A stretch of DNA of 64,000 bases, taken from the NCBI GenBank assembly GCA_014871385.1, contig CM026421.1, positions 23,987,383 through 24,051,382 of the forward strand, read 5' to 3'. Source of the DNA: Ceratodon purpureus. Its lineage: Eukaryota; Streptophyta; Bryopsida; Pseudoditrichales; Ditrichaceae. Numbering within the stretch: the first letter of the stretch is position 1; each line of letters opens with the position of its first letter. The notes beneath the pieces were generated by a model that worked only from the letters and a program-made list of their open reading frames with translations, did not search any database and was not told the origin of the DNA. Made by a program: the position numbers and the translations under genes. Below are positions 1 through 10,359 of this stretch, in pieces.

Positions 1-2
1 TG

Positions 3-302
3 AAGGTTCCGTATCCAGGATATGGAGTAGTTTACACTATCCACACTCCTGGTTCCATTGCCAAGAATCAACTTTATGAGGTGACCATTGGAGATTTTCC
101 TGCCTGTACGTGCCTTGATTTTATTACTATGAAGACCACAGCCCTTGGTCGTGGGCAGAAAAAGTGGATCCTTTGCAAGCACCTCTACTGTCTTCTACAG
201 CGATACATGGGATGTACGTTGGACGATAAGTTCATTCACCGTCCAGCTTGGACATTCAATGAAGTTGGCATGCTTTTAGACAGGTGTTCAGGGGAGATCT
301 AA
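3..302 (+). CDS. SWIM zinc-finger protein, 3' end (partial)
   Basis: The frame is open from base 3 and ends at a TAA after about 99 codons; the 5' part lies outside the window. The peptide carries a CxC pair (Cys-Thr-Cys, about base 107) followed about 30 residues later by Cys-Lys-His, which is the CxC...CxH signature of the SWIM zinc finger. In plants this domain is common near the C-terminus of MULE/FAR1-type transposase-derived proteins and in some host DNA-binding proteins. Only the C-terminal domain is visible, so whether this is a mobile-element gene, a domesticated copy or another host gene cannot be decided. The stop lies 885 bp left of CACTA element 1, so it is not part of that element. 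Confidence 0.7.
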   Translation, partial: KVPYPGYGVVYTIHTPGSIAKNQLYEVTIGDFPACTCLDFITMKTTALGRGQKKWILCKHLYCLLQRYMGCTLDDKFIHRPAWTFNEVGMLLDRCSGEI

Positions 303-1187
303 TGGTTTTTTTTTTTGAGTAACTTTTTCTTGAGAGTACTCTAAGGATGCCTTACCGCTATAAGTATAGTGATAGAATGTCTTAGAGAATGATGCGTATG
401 TTTCATTCTCCATTCTAGTATTAATTGGCAAGTAGTTTGGATTTGATTGGATTTGTGCCAATTAAATAAGCATCCTTCACAGTTTTTTGTGAGCCTTATA
501 TTATCTATATATCTCCTTATTTACTGTTATCCTCTTATATTCTATGTACCTTCTTATTTTTTGTAAGCCATTTATAATCTATGTATCTTATTTTATGTCC
601 TGTAAATTCATACCTACTACCTTCTATGTGTACACTTGGAAATCTGGCCCTTGAAATATTGGATGAAAATCATTCGGCGCAAGTTTTCAGTCATCACTGA
701 TGCAAATTTTCATTAGGTCGTACTTACTATAATTAAATAAATTTCATGAGCCATGAGCGTAAAAAGTACGCTCATGGCTTACAGCTCATTGCTCACTGCT
801 CATGTCGTAGCCTCCCTCGGTAACAACCACAATTGTGAGCCAGGTTTATATAACACAAGTTGACTTTCACTCTTAATTTCTTTGATTAGGCAAATATTTG
901 TTGAAAAGCTTTGTTATCAAATGCCAGGCACCAAGTGCTGAATATGTCCTATATTTGGGTTCTCCTGGTCGGATTTCTCAAACATGGGCTTCACACGGAG
1001 GTTTTACTTGACCCAAAATAATTCTAGCTGCAAGGATTACTGTAAAAGCTGACATCAGTATCATAATTATTAAAGCTTAGGTCCCAAAACTATTGACATT
1101 TGTAGAGTCCATCAACTGTTCAAACCAAACACGTTCCATATAGAAGTTATCATCCACATTGGCACCAATTGTGTTAATCACCAACAA
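303..1187. other. Spacer left of CACTA element 1
   Basis: AT-rich non-coding sequence with a poly-T run just after the SWIM-gene stop and repeated short words (for example near 485-600, where stretches ending in 'ctatgta' recur). An imperfect palindrome around 745-785 is built on 'catgag...ctcatg'. No gene or RNA was recognised. Confidence 0.5.
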
Positions 1188-1199
1188 CACTAGTGGAAA
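1188..1199 (+). repeat. Left terminal sequence of CACTA element 1
   Basis: The sequence cactagtggaaa starts with the CACTA pentamer typical of the superfamily. The same 12 bases occur at both ends of the MITE at 16013-16154, so the two probably belong to one TIR family. Confidence 0.8.
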
Positions 1200-2104
1200 G
1201 AAGGGGGGAAACGACGCTGGGATTGACGCGTTCTGCGACTCTGGATGCGTCACGCGAGGCGCGTCGCTGGACTGTCGAGCATGCGTCGAAGTGTCCATGT
1301 GTCAGTCTGTGTACCGGGATCCGGGGAGTGACCAAATCTTTTCAGTCCGGGTACCTCGACGGGCGGGCAAGGTATGCAAAAACTTCTCCTGCCCAAAAAT
1401 TCAACGGAACCAACCTGGATGAGAGGCCAGTCGATGTATGCCAACGAGTTCGTCATCGTTGAATTTATCAATGTAAACTGATTTCTACCGTGGATAATCG
1501 CTGGAGGTACCCGATTGATATTCTTTTAATGACAGGTACCCGGTTCGGAGATACCCTGGTCTTCTTTGAAGTTTCAATGTCCGTTCTCATATATCCGCGC
1601 TGATATCCGTGGCACAACGGCTGACGACCGGTCCAGACACCCGTGTAGATTTAGGATATCATTGCTAGCGGTTCTCAATCCATATAATACACGGATAGGT
1701 TGTGTCATCCACAACTATCATCCAACGAAAATCATTGTTTCCAGTATAACTAAATTCGGTTGGAGGTGTAGGTGGAGACGTCTTACGTCATTCTTTCTTT
1801 CACATACAGTTACTTATAAAAATAGGTAGCTTTAATTACCGGGCTTTTTTTCACATCCAGTTATTCTTAAAAATAGGTAGCGATAATTGCCCGGCTTTAA
1901 TTGCGAGATCCCAATGTGAAATTACATAGCATTGACTTTACCGACAATTGAAATATTTTATCACGGGAATTCAAACAATCCAAAATGCTTGTATTTATTT
2001 AGATCAGCTTCACAGCAGAATTTGTCAATCGTCCTCACTACAGATCTAAGACGCCATTTTCTCCCCCGCATTGTAGTCGATGTTGAGTTCAGAGGATACA
2101 GACT
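1200..2104. repeat. Left subterminal region of element 1
   Basis: Non-coding. Around 1315-1560, GGTACC/GGGATCC-type words recur in both orientations, as expected for subterminal transposase-binding repeats. Further in, a roughly 49-bp direct repeat is present twice (about 1801-1849 and 1852-1899), each copy holding 'aaaaataggtagc' and ending in a 'cccgg/ccggg ctt' word. No supported gene; short open frames here are GC-rich chance frames. Confidence 0.55.
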
Positions 2105-5057
2105 TCAGGTCGAGGTGTTTGCAGGTCCGTCCACTTTGTATGGAATGAGAAACCGACTATCCCACATCAATAAAGCATGTCGTCCACGCTTTGGGGGAAG
2201 AGCACAATCAAGCGACTGTCTCTCATCCGTTGGCGCTGGGTGCAAAACTGCCACCGAGGGTTTGAACACTCGAAGAACATGAATATATTGAGTTCCGTCG
2301 GGACATCGGGGCACATCCTTGAGGAGTTTCGAATTCGGGCTTGGTCCAGTTCTCCCCGCCGCAACAACAACCTCTCCATGGTCAGGGTGGACTATCCACA
2401 CAGGCTTCTTTGCAGGAACTAGTGCGTTAGACTCTTTCGCCGGCTGAAATTCTGGGGGAACCTTAGAGCACTGTCCTGTCTTCCTTGCTCGAACCCCGCG
2501 GGTCACAACCCCCTCATCCTCCATAATCGGCACAACGCATGGTGTTACACGGACATCGCCCCGTTCTACTTCGCAGGACTTCGAAAGGGGATCGATTCTT
2601 GACAATTCCGCGTCTGGTCCACTGGAGATACCGTCCGTATGGCGGCTGCTCCCAGGTGAGGTTCCATTCGGAGCGCACTCAGAAATGGTGACCTCATCTT
2701 GAGTGTGTGGCTCCGTATTCAGTATGACGGTATCACCACTAACGGGTGAATTCGTTCGCTGTTGACATATACGGTGGTCTTCACGAAACTCTGTAGAGAC
2801 TACAAAATGGACACGTGAATGTTAGATAAACCTCTGACGGATTATTATTAAGTACAATGTACACGTTTTAGGAGCATCACATGCAATAGTGCAACAAGAG
2901 GGGTACATGACTCTACAACTACAATAAGAGTGGGGAATTTCACCTGGGACTGGCGCATCGGAATGTATCTCTTCAGTCGGGATAATTCCCTGTGCTGCAT
3001 CAGTTTCCACTGCCGCGGACATTGACAACGTAGGCGTCGGCACCAACGTCGGAATAGATGGTGTAATGACGTTTGGAATTCTGTTTTCCGTTACGGCCCC
3101 ATGCTTTATAAGTTGCAGTAGCTCTGTTAGGTTAGTTTGGAGGAAATCCATACGGGTTTCCATTCCAACTTTCCATGCGTCCGATACCTTCTCCACGGGG
3201 GTAGAGTGGTTGTAGCTGGGGGTGCCCTGTGAATCACAAGATTGAATTGATTAGGCTATTGTATCCTCGGGATTGGGAGTCGATGAGTCATGCCTACGTG
3301 TGCCTAAGTATTTCAAGTAGAATTTCCAAACCTGAGGCATGGAGGTGGAATTCACGACTTCGGGTGAGTGCGCATGTGATCCGTATGTCTCTGTTGCACC
3401 GTATTCGGTTGGAGCATCCATAATCCAATCGCTGCACAAGGGGGTACCATAGGGGTTCGCGTACTGCATCAGATCAAGGACTTGTGTTATGATGTTGATT
3501 GTAGAAGGTAAAAATTCGTTGAGTGCATATGGTGCACACCACAAATGGCTACACGTTTAGTGTGGAATAATGAGTAAAGATAACAAAGGGTCTATTCAAC
3601 AATACTGAGATGACATATTCAAATTTAAATCTTGAAAAAACCCATTAATAATGGAACAACTTACCTCCACTTGGTACGGATCAGGGGTGTTGAAATTATC
3701 GGATGCAGACTTCCTCCTAATGGGACGAGTCGGGGTAATCTCTGGGTCTTGATCACTGCAGAACGATACATCTTTTCCCACCTTAGAGCGAATTTTGGTC
3801 ATTGTCTCGCTCTTGGCTTTCCCCTCTGGACTCTCCCAAAACCGTCTTAGAGTTTCGAAGGCTTCATCTGGGCAATCTTCGTGTTGACCACCGAGAGTAT
3901 GGACATAATGTTTGTGCCATTTATACCTATCGTTGCTCAGAATCATGGACAAGTAGGATGACAATATATCTGGCCTCACTGGATATACGAAAGAGAAGCG
4001 GAGATCCAGCTCCCGCTGTATCGTTCTCAGTAACCATTTCCACTCCCCTGGTTCTTTTCGGTACTCCCGAATTGATCGGTCCACTGTTAGTTCAACGATA
4101 GACCGAACAGCAGCTTGCCACTTCCCGCGATTTCCAATAATCTCACCCTCGGGACTCGTTAGGATAGGGTACCTTATCTGTCGTCCTTCTGCGTGTGCAA
4201 TCCTTTGCATTGCGTATGCTTCGTTCTGCAAATTCCGGGCTGTGCGTTTAGCTAGTGCTTCTCGGTCTTTAGTCGCAGGGCTCCTCGGCCGCCGTTTACC
4301 ATTGCTTGTTTGTCCCCTGTTGTCCTGCGAAGTTGCTGCCTGGATGTGCACACTCGGTGGAGCAGTATGCGCTGGACGGGGCACTAGCTGGGGAAGACCA
4401 CGCTGGAACGGTGACTGACCATCCACTCTTGGTTGAGCAGCTATGTTACGAACAACCGGATCAGGGACTCGATGCTGGGTTAATTCAGGAGGCCACGCCG
4501 AATTGATCGGACCCTGCTACAGATGTGCCAAAGACGGTATTCGACTCAACACATACTTCAAAACAATGATAGGTGAAAATTCAACAAAGTATTGGACGCT
4601 ACACTGAAATTTCCCGAAAGAATCTACGCCATGAGGGTAATTGGACACAACTGTTACTGTGAAACCAATTTCAGGGCAAATGCTCTCGCTGGTTTGTAGA
4701 CGCTGTCTTGCATATATTCTATACACCGTCCCTTATCGGACCAGCAAAATGTATCATTCAACATAGAACCGCTAGGGAATCCTCTCCCAGAATTGAAGCA
4801 AACCCTAAACCCTAACTCTTATGACGACATTATGCGCCCAAAATCGGACTTACCTGCGGATTCGACTGTGCTCTTCCCCGGACGGAGGCAACGTTCGGGG
4901 CAGATCTCGCCGACGCCATCACACTCTTCCGAAGTGTTCTGAAGCAGAGCCCGTCTACGCCAAATTGGACAGTATTTGGGATCTCACGACGGAATGATAA
5001 GTACTCCCCGGACTCTGAATCGCCGGAACAGCTGCCGCATTCAGAAAGTGAATCCAT
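2105..5057 (-). CDS. TNP1-like CACTA accessory protein of element 1
   Basis: Multi-exon gene read on minus. Exons I support: 5057-4854 (68 aa), 4513-3665 (283 aa), one around 3465-3333, one from about 3230 to 2945, and a last one about 2605-2105; the first junctions are canonical GT-AG and phase 0. Exon 2 resembles the plant transposase (Ptta/En/Spm) domain of TNP1-type proteins: a Trp-rich helical region (EWKWLL, KWHKHY) ending in a Lys-Ser...Met-x-Lys-Ile motif. The fourth exon is a short amphipathic or coiled-coil stretch with a Pro-rich tail. The last exon resembles the C-terminal TNP1/DUF8039-like domain (VVVAAGRTG, then YIHVLRVF, then a Pro-rich strand). TNP1/TNPA proteins bind subterminal repeats and aid TNP2-mediated excision. 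The exact exon set downstream of 3665 is less certain. Confidence 0.8.
4801..4815. promoter_or_regulatory. Telo-box-like repeat in intron 1 of TNP1-like gene
   Basis: The plus strand reads aaccctaaaccctaa, two telomere-type heptamers, about 40 bp inside the first intron of the minus-strand TNP1-like gene. Teloboxes (AAACCCTAA) are known plant regulatory elements near transcription starts. A similar sequence lies at the matching place in element 2 (37298-37310). Confidence 0.6.
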
Positions 5058-5387
5058 TGCGAACGTTTAGGGATCACGAATTTTTCGACCGGTGTAGCGG
5101 AGCAGGTGCCCTACGTCGTCACATGCTCGCAAATAGCAGAAAGCTCGATTTGGAGGGTAAATGCCAGAGACTCACTCTATGGCGTTCAGCTCGTACACCT
5201 ATTTCATCCTCGTGAATGCTACTCTGTACTACGCACGATGTCCAGAATACCTTGAATAGGATGCTGCTCCGATTTAGGGTAAAAAGGAATGCAGCTCTTT
5301 TTCATCGCGACGCATTCGTTGAGTACCACTGAGCGCCGCGGGAGGAAACAATATGGGAGTTGCGATTGATAAGCTACACTCAGGGAA

Positions 5388-6200
5388 ATGAACAGCCTTT
5401 CAGAAGAGGTTCTCTACAATCTCCTTCTGGGTATGGAGTGTTGCAGGAACATAGAGTATGAGTCCCTTCTCTGTGAGGATCAAGATTGTGATGACAGATG
5501 GTGGTTCCTTAGAGAAGGGTATGAGGGCAGGAATTCACTGGACGGGGGCAATGACGAGGTTGTTGAGAGGGACATCACCACCGAGAGTGCATTGGTGGGT
5601 CTACAAGCTCAAGAGGGGTGTAACGTCGATAGTTGTCATCTTCTCTCGGGTTGTCTAGGTAAGACTGAGAGTGCCTTGGTAGACGATATTTGCGCAAAGT
5701 ATGGGGGCACATCCCATCTTAGGTCCGAGTTAATGAATCTTGTACTGGTGGCTCTCTCAATTCAGTCGCAAGTTCATATCGCAAGCGCTACACTATCCGG
5801 TACTGAAGAGTGCACAGGCCCTATGGTAGATCGCAGATCCGCCACGGAGTTTAGTTTTGTCGCTCTTCTGTTCTTGTCGATTATCCTCCTTACAATTGGT
5901 TGTAATGGTCGAGCTTTGTATCGAGTGGTTAACTCTATGTGCAGACGAGCATTAGTTGAAAAGTTTGATGTTCCGCTGAGAGAAAGTGATGCGGCAGTTG
6001 CAGACGAGACTGTAGGGATGGACTCTTGGTCGCCTATGTTTCAGGTGCCAAGATCCAGTGAAATCACAGAGGAAAACGCTTTCTCTTCGGAAGACAGAGA
6101 GACAAATCCGGATGAAGGATCTGGAGGATTGTGGATGGAATGGTATGATAATTTGAGCGAGGAGACGGAGCACAATATCGATTGCTATTCCCCAAAGTAG
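5388..6200 (+). CDS. Unrecognised single-pass membrane-like protein in element 1
   Basis: Uninterrupted 270-aa frame with ATG start and TAG stop, between the divergent TNP1-like gene and the Trp-pair gene. I do not recognise the family. The N-terminal 110 residues are acidic and Cys-containing. Residues about 154-172 form one strong hydrophobic segment (FSFVALLFLSIILLTIGC) followed by Arg/Lys-bearing residues, as in a transmembrane helix with a basic cytosolic edge. A milder hydrophobic stretch precedes it at about 114-130. The C-terminal 80 residues are acidic, Ser/Glu-rich. No signal peptide is evident. A membrane protein is unusual cargo for a CACTA element. It could be an exon of a larger gene or a chance frame, but 813 bp open is long for chance. 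Confidence 0.5.
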   Translation: MNSLSEEVLYNLLLGMECCRNIEYESLLCEDQDCDDRWWFLREGYEGRNSLDGGNDEVVERDITTESALVGLQAQEGCNVDSCHLLSGCLGKTESALVDDICAKYGGTSHLRSELMNLVLVALSIQSQVHIASATLSGTEECTGPMVDRRSATEFSFVALLFLSIILLTIGCNGRALYRVVNSMCRRALVEKFDVPLRESDAAVADETVGMDSWSPMFQVPRSSEITEENAFSSEDRETNPDEGSGGLWMEWYDNLSEETEHNIDCYSPK

Positions 6201-6991
6201 AGAGCAGTTTCAATTGAGTGAATCAAATTGCAATGTATCGTGGTTTTATGTTAATTCACAAATTCGTCCATTTCACAACAATTTCATATGCATTCTGGAT
6301 CAGGGTGTCGATGAATCCGTTTATGGACGATGCCATTCTAGGGTGTCTGGCAGAGACGGACTTAACAAGGTGCATAGTAGGAAAGAATCTACTGTTATTG
6401 AATACTTATGATCATCAATATTGACAATTACCTAGAGGCTTACAATTCCTACCGGACGTTTATGCGAGAGCAAAATCGCAACAAACGTGGAAAGCAAACT
6501 AATGCACTGTGTGGTATTCGAAAGAGAATGCTATTAATTCCGAACCGAGTATAACACCAATCCCACTAGGAATCTATTCTATAAACGACGTAAGAGAAGC
6601 GAAAGGAATTCAGTTAAAAACATACCCTCCTTTTTAAAAGGAATGCAACGATACAATGTATCCATAGCATTTACCAGCAAACTGTCAGAGCATCTACGAC
6701 ATGTAGCTGCCTAAAAAAAAATTGTAATTCCACCTATAGCATTTATGTTCAGTTAAAAGGCATGGAAAGGGAGGTCAGCTATTACCAATTGATGTCCAGG
6801 CTCTGAAAAGGCACAGCAGACGGACTTGATCCTAATCACCTGCGATCACTGTGGTCAATCCATAGCCATACATACCCGGGATTAGAAATTGAAATGGACG
6901 GTGATTCTTTCCACATGAATCACGTCGCTCATTTTTGGTACTACATAGTTGTCTTCATTAAATTCTCTCGGACGACAGAGGAAACACATGT
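6201..6991. other. Non-coding spacer inside element 1
   Basis: AT-rich sequence between the membrane-protein ORF and the coiled-coil gene. It contains short open frames only (65-68 codons near 6214-6424) and no recognised element. Confidence 0.4.
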
Positions 6992-8340
6992 CTAATTTGG
7001 GTCAGACGACTCTTTTTGCAGGAATTCAGTGACGGCGTTCATGAGAGCATCCTCCCGTTTTAGAACCTCTGTGGCTTTTTCTTTCCTTTTTAGCAGTGCT
7101 TCGTACGCCTCCACTTGATCTTCCACCCGTGCGCGAGCTACTTGGAGTTGAGATTCCGTGAATTTAAGTTTCTTTGTCAGCCGCTCAAGCTCCACTGTAG
7201 CGGAATTCAGGATTGCATGGCTGAGTTTTGCGAGAGACTGAGTGTTCGTAACCGAGTCTGCTTGTGGCTTCACAGACAAGAGCTCCGCCAACTGAATTGA
7301 AGTAGATTTGTCTATCTGAGCAGATTTGTTATAGTGGTCTTCTGCACGTCGATGGTGTCGGAGCATGGCTTCATGCTTTTCGCGGGCTATGATGACCTTG
7401 TCTTGCTCCTCTGTGAGCGTCTTCTTTATGGCCTCTATATCGGCAATCGATGCAGCAAAATCAGCACGAACCTTCCGCTTGTTCCGTTTTACGGCTGCGA
7501 CTATGTCCTCATTGATCACGTACAGGCCCTTCACCACTGGAGAATTTGCAGCGCAAACACATGCGGGTTGCTGGAAATTTTGAGCACTTACCCTCTGTGC
7601 TTCGATCGCGTTTCTCGTGCCCCGATCCTCTGTATTAGCATCTACCTCTGCTTTAACGCCTGTGTGCTGCATATGAACAGGGGAGTCAGATCGAAGTACT
7701 CAAACATTGCATGCTCGAACAGGGGAGTGCATGCAAAGGGCCTTACCAAAAAGAACAGTATGATATTTCAGAGGAATACTCCTTCGCTCTTCAAAGTAAA
7801 TTCAAAGCATTAGAAACTTACGGTTGCGGGCGATCCTGAGGAATCTGTATTAGTGATGGCTGCCTGTGGCATCACTTTCTTGTGGACCCATGGCAGAGGA
7901 GCGTTGCAGCTGGCGTAGCGCGTCAACGGAGTAAAGGGACTCTTCTTGTGTCTAGGAAAACACCTACTGAGAGCAAACGATAACCAGTTCACAGACCCCC
8001 CGGTGGCCTCTACAGCAAGACCGCGTGCGAAGTGGTATGGTAGGACTCGGCGCAGTAGTGTGCGTTGATGCACTCGTTCGAACAACTCCGTGACGTAAAG
8101 GTGATATGGTTCTCCGTCCTCGTCGCGGAATTCGTATCCTCGGCACGGAGCTCCAACGCCCTCCGTGAACTCTACGGCAGGACCCCAGCGATTGATTACG
8201 TCCTTTCGTCCGAAGATGTCTCGGGTTGCAGGATCCCCCGGCAAGAAACCGTCTCCGTTTAGGAGCATGCACAAACGAAACCACTCCGCCCACTGCTCTT
8301 TAGATCGCTCCATGTTGGACAACTGCTGGACCACAGACAC
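6992..8340 (-). CDS. Trp-pair domain plus coiled-coil protein in element 1
   Basis: Two exons on minus joined in frame: 8340-7822 (173 aa, donor GTAAGT) and 7666-6992 (224 aa, acceptor CAG), giving about 397 aa. Exon 1 starts with an amphipathic stretch bearing Trp17 and Trp20 and a second Trp at 52 followed by Gly61/Gly63. This spacing resembles the accessory proteins at 33801, 56217 and 59344, although it is the weakest match. Exon 2 is almost entirely charged heptad-like coiled coil (about residues 200-380), as in a self-associating protein. A possible extra intron inside exon 2 (donor AG|GTAAGTGC near 7590) leaves the frame open either way. Position and orientation relative to TNP1-like and TNP2 match the element 2 gene at 33801-34262. 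Function unknown. Confidence 0.6.
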
Positions 8341-8803
8341 AATCTCACATTGACACGAAATGGTGAACTATCTGAACTGCGGTGTTTGAGCAATGCCTTT
8401 ATGCACATTGGGAATTGGTAACCTGATTGTGCAACAACAGCAACGGTGACGTGTAGCTTTTAATTACCTTGGCCACATTGCATTATTGTCTACGGATCGA
8501 AGAGACATAATATTAGAGTCGTATTTAATTTTGATTTGCTCTCTTTATTGCGGCCCCCCTGTGAGATCAGGAGTGATACGAACAGTAATTGAAATAGATG
8601 GTAGCTCATGATCACACAGAACTAATCCTAATTCCGCGGTATCCTTGAACCGGGGTGTTTCAAATAGACACCAGCAAAGTCCTACTAAACGCCCATCTGT
8701 GTACGATTGGCAGTTGCGGCAATTTTCTACAGTCTTCCTCTCTCGTCTACCTTCGGATAATATGCATTTTGATCAGTAAAGGGAACATAGGACTCCATCT
8801 CAC
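8341..8803. other. Spacer inside element 1
   Basis: Short non-coding interval between two minus-strand genes; probable promoter of the Trp-pair gene. Nothing specific recognised. Confidence 0.4.
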
Positions 8804-9457
8804 TTAAACTCCCGATTCAATATCATCCTCGCTACTAGATCCATACGAAGAAGCGCGAACTGTTGTACTGCTCGACTCTTCTTCATCCGTGCTGTCGTCG
8901 GGCGAAGTGTATCCAGCAGCAACGCGCTCCTCAAGATTGTCGAGGACTACATCACTTACTTCTCGTTTTCGAATACAGGGACCAGAGACCGTCATCTCAC
9001 AAACCTCGGTGCACCTATGACAGAACCACGCACCCCATTTCACATTTTTTGCTGGATTGCAACGGCACATTCTCCTGCGAGTCCTTATTCTATCGTCTAC
9101 ACCGAGGTATCTCCCCTTTTTCCATGCCTTGCATTTACAGTGTTGGGGTTTACGCAACCACGTTAACTGGTAACACCGACCGCAAAGACAGAAACACTCG
9201 TCATGTATACCATGAAGATTGTCCTCGAACTCTAAAGTCAAACAATCTATCAGCCATGGCGAAATTCTTAACCGGTTCGATTTCCACTCACACCGCCAGT
9301 CAGAAGTACCGTTGGCCTCGATAGCGTCGGCCATGTCCATATCCCTACAGAAGCTAATCACAGCGTTGCTGAATTGGAGGTGGTTGACACAATGCACGAT
9401 ATATAGCTTCGAGGTATCTAACGTATAGAATCTATTTACGGGTTTCCAGTGCCACAT
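8804..9457 (-). CDS. Unrecognised Cys-rich (zinc-binding-like) protein in element 1
   Basis: Open frame of 217 codons on minus; an internal Met about 40 codons in (MDMADAIE) may be the true start. The central 70 residues are Cys-rich: a C-x-C-x2-C cluster, then C-x-C, then C-x-C about 25 residues later, then C-x2-C (FCHRC), with many Arg/Lys between. This suggests a treble-clef or RING/PHD-like zinc fold, but the spacing matches no family I can name. The last 50 residues are acidic and Ser-rich, as in nuclear regulatory tails. It sits just upstream of the divergent TNP2 gene. It could be a transposon-encoded DNA-binding accessory or a captured host fragment. Confidence 0.5.
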   Translation of the reverse strand: MWHWKPVNRFYTLDTSKLYIVHCVNHLQFSNAVISFCRDMDMADAIEANGTSDWRCEWKSNRLRISPWLIDCLTLEFEDNLHGIHDECFCLCGRCYQLTWLRKPQHCKCKAWKKGRYLGVDDRIRTRRRMCRCNPAKNVKWGAWFCHRCTEVCEMTVSGPCIRKREVSDVVLDNLEERVAAGYTSPDDSTDEEESSSTTVRASSYGSSSEDDIESGV

Positions 9458-10359
9458 AGCACATTGTACCGTTCAGGGATTCTCGCCACGCCGAGTGAGT
9501 TAGCTTAGTAAATCAGATTTTTCCTTACATTAGCAGCCTCCATAGCCTGAACGCTTTATACCCTAATATGGACTAATGCGACTAATGAAAGTAAACTCCA
9601 GAATTATCCACGCGTTGATGAATTGTGTCGTTCGTGGCATATCTTATCGGATGGGCGCGGCTTTGGCTTGGAATTTCACACACAACGGTCCCTACTATTT
9701 GGTGATTCTGAACGCTCCATAGAGGCATTCATGTGCACTCAGGCATTGTGAGATTAACTCATTGTCCCGCAGCGATACCAGGCGCTCAACATGATAGGCA
9801 ACGGAAGACGGGGTTTCTTCTCAGATAATGTGGTAGCAGTTGTACGATCCAGGCGACTCCTTGTATAATGGTACATTGTGGCTGGATACGAATTTCGTCT
9901 TAGGTTTTTGGGTTTAACGCTGCTAGTACGAGTCACTGTTGCTAATTGTAAGTATTTTTCCTGTTTTCGTGTCGTCGCTTACGTCCATGTGCATTGTGGT
10001 TGCAGACCGAATTGTTATGAACCAGCATGATCGCGTACCATGCACTGCCGGACCTGCGGATACATAAGCAACTATATCTCACCGGAGTTATGGTGACAAT
10101 ATACGAACAGAGTGTTTTTTAGAGAAAGGCGCGCGTCGCTATCACGAGGTAACCCTAATCCCCACCATGAATTTTCCTCATTTTCCTTGACCGCCATAGT
10201 CCGTCATCCGGAAGAAATAATGTTCTCTCCGCGAGTTGCATTACAGAATTAAGTGTCCTCGTACTGTCCAGAGGTTTAGGTCCACTGATTCGTATTTAAC
10301 GCTATGGGAGACTGATACTTTTATTCCTCGAACAGAGAAGTGTAAGCAGGTCGAGAGAC
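9458..10359. other. Putative divergent promoter region upstream of TNP2 (element 1)
   Basis: About 900 bp of non-coding sequence between the minus-strand Cys-rich gene and the plus-strand TNP2 gene. It should contain both promoters by position. No repeats or clear TATA element can be assigned with confidence. Confidence 0.4.

Noticed and set aside
1159..1829. Several overlapping open frames on both strands
   Set aside because: They sit in the GC-rich terminal region of element 1 and span its terminus; the frames conflict and show no domains.
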